Origin: Streptomyces sp. GESEQ-35
Lineage (GTDB): Bacteria > Actinomycetota > Actinomycetes > Streptomycetales > Streptomycetaceae
DNA: 64,000 nt
Direction: 5' to 3'
Assembly (NCBI RefSeq): GCF_017948485.1
Contig: NZ_JAFFSX010000010.1
Coordinates: 1 to 64,000, forward strand
Shown: piece after piece, positions 63,750-64,000 of the stretch
Layout: each line of letters opens with the position of its first letter
Position numbering within the stretch: position 1 is the stretch's first letter
The notes under the pieces: generated by a model
What the model was told of the DNA's origin: nothing
Databases searched by the model: none
The model's input: only the letters and a program-made list of their open reading frames with translations
Translations under genes and position numbers: made by a program

Positions 63750-64000
63750 CGCCCCTCCCACAGCATCGGTGTTCATGTTCGTCAATGCTGTCGAGCACCC
63801 ATACCGCTCGAATCACGCGATCGCGTAGTACCTGGAACCAATTGAGCCTTGGCGATCTCGCTAGTGCTGACGACGCCGACCGAGGGCCTCGATGTCCAGG
63901 CCGAGCGCCTCAATCCTGTCGGCAGGAGAGAAGACCACGAATTACCGGGATCCGACCGCGGTACCGCGCGAGCCACGATTCAGGTGCAGGAAGCACAGGC
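63750..64000. other. Right edge, no gene identified
   Basis: A minus-strand frame near 63869-63950 gives VVFSPADRIEALGLDIEALG and could be the end of an upstream protein, but no family is recognised. Confidence 0.25.

Overview
The window is high-GC actinomycete DNA, most likely from a Streptomyces. It carries a WhiB-type regulator, an SsgA-like sporulation protein, SpoIIE-type phosphatase and LuxR-LAL regulators, two HdeD-like membrane proteins, and GTG starts with AGGAGG-type ribosome sites. Many genes are decayed, as expected in an accessory or chromosome-arm region.

1-15.8 kb is an oxalate/formate utilisation locus. It holds the tail of a CoA-transferase, an internally deleted FdhF/YdeP oxidoreductase, a beta-carbonic anhydrase, two paralogous GntR/FCD regulators, a truncated acyl-CoA dehydrogenase-like gene, a four-gene NAD-dependent formate dehydrogenase operon (FdsGBAD type), a LysR regulator, an AMP-forming ligase (candidate oxalate-CoA ligase), oxalyl-CoA decarboxylase, formyl-CoA transferase and a small PAS protein. 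Together they would take oxalate through oxalyl-CoA, formyl-CoA and formate to CO2 and NADH. Two repeated palindrome families lie in the promoters: one built on GTATAC (candidate GntR sites) and one of the form GATAG-N7-CTATC (candidate LysR sites).

15.9-29.3 kb is an accessory region that starts at tRNA-Leu(GAG) with a frameshifted serine recombinase reading into the tRNA. It mixes intact genes (three SnoaL-like proteins, a LLM oxidoreductase, MarR, a MEKHLA-domain protein, a long-form ketol-acid reductoisomerase, an alpha/beta hydrolase) with fragments of WrbA, pirin, an SDR, an M20 amidohydrolase, CatB/CatC and ISL3 and IS630 transposases.

29.3-41.5 kb (minus strand) is an indole-3-acetate (auxin) degradation cluster resembling iac. 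In transcription order it has an NTF2-like protein, a small protein, a FixJ-type response regulator, a PAS histidine kinase, a DUF485 protein plus sodium/solute symporter, then iacA-B-C-D-E-F-G-H. It runs into a deletion fusion of catB and catC, so the catechol branch after the iac pathway is broken here.

41.9-53 kb encodes a PAS/GAF/PP2C/ATPase protein and three giant ATPase-LuxR regulators. 53.5-55.7 kb is a SnoaL-like secreted protein and a TetR regulator that share an operator and flank an IS1634-type remnant. 56-64 kb holds HdeD, DUF1003, WhiB, SsgA and truncated LuxR genes around two badly decayed carbohydrate-active genes. Coordinates of pseudogene edges are approximate. No CRISPR array or rRNA was seen.
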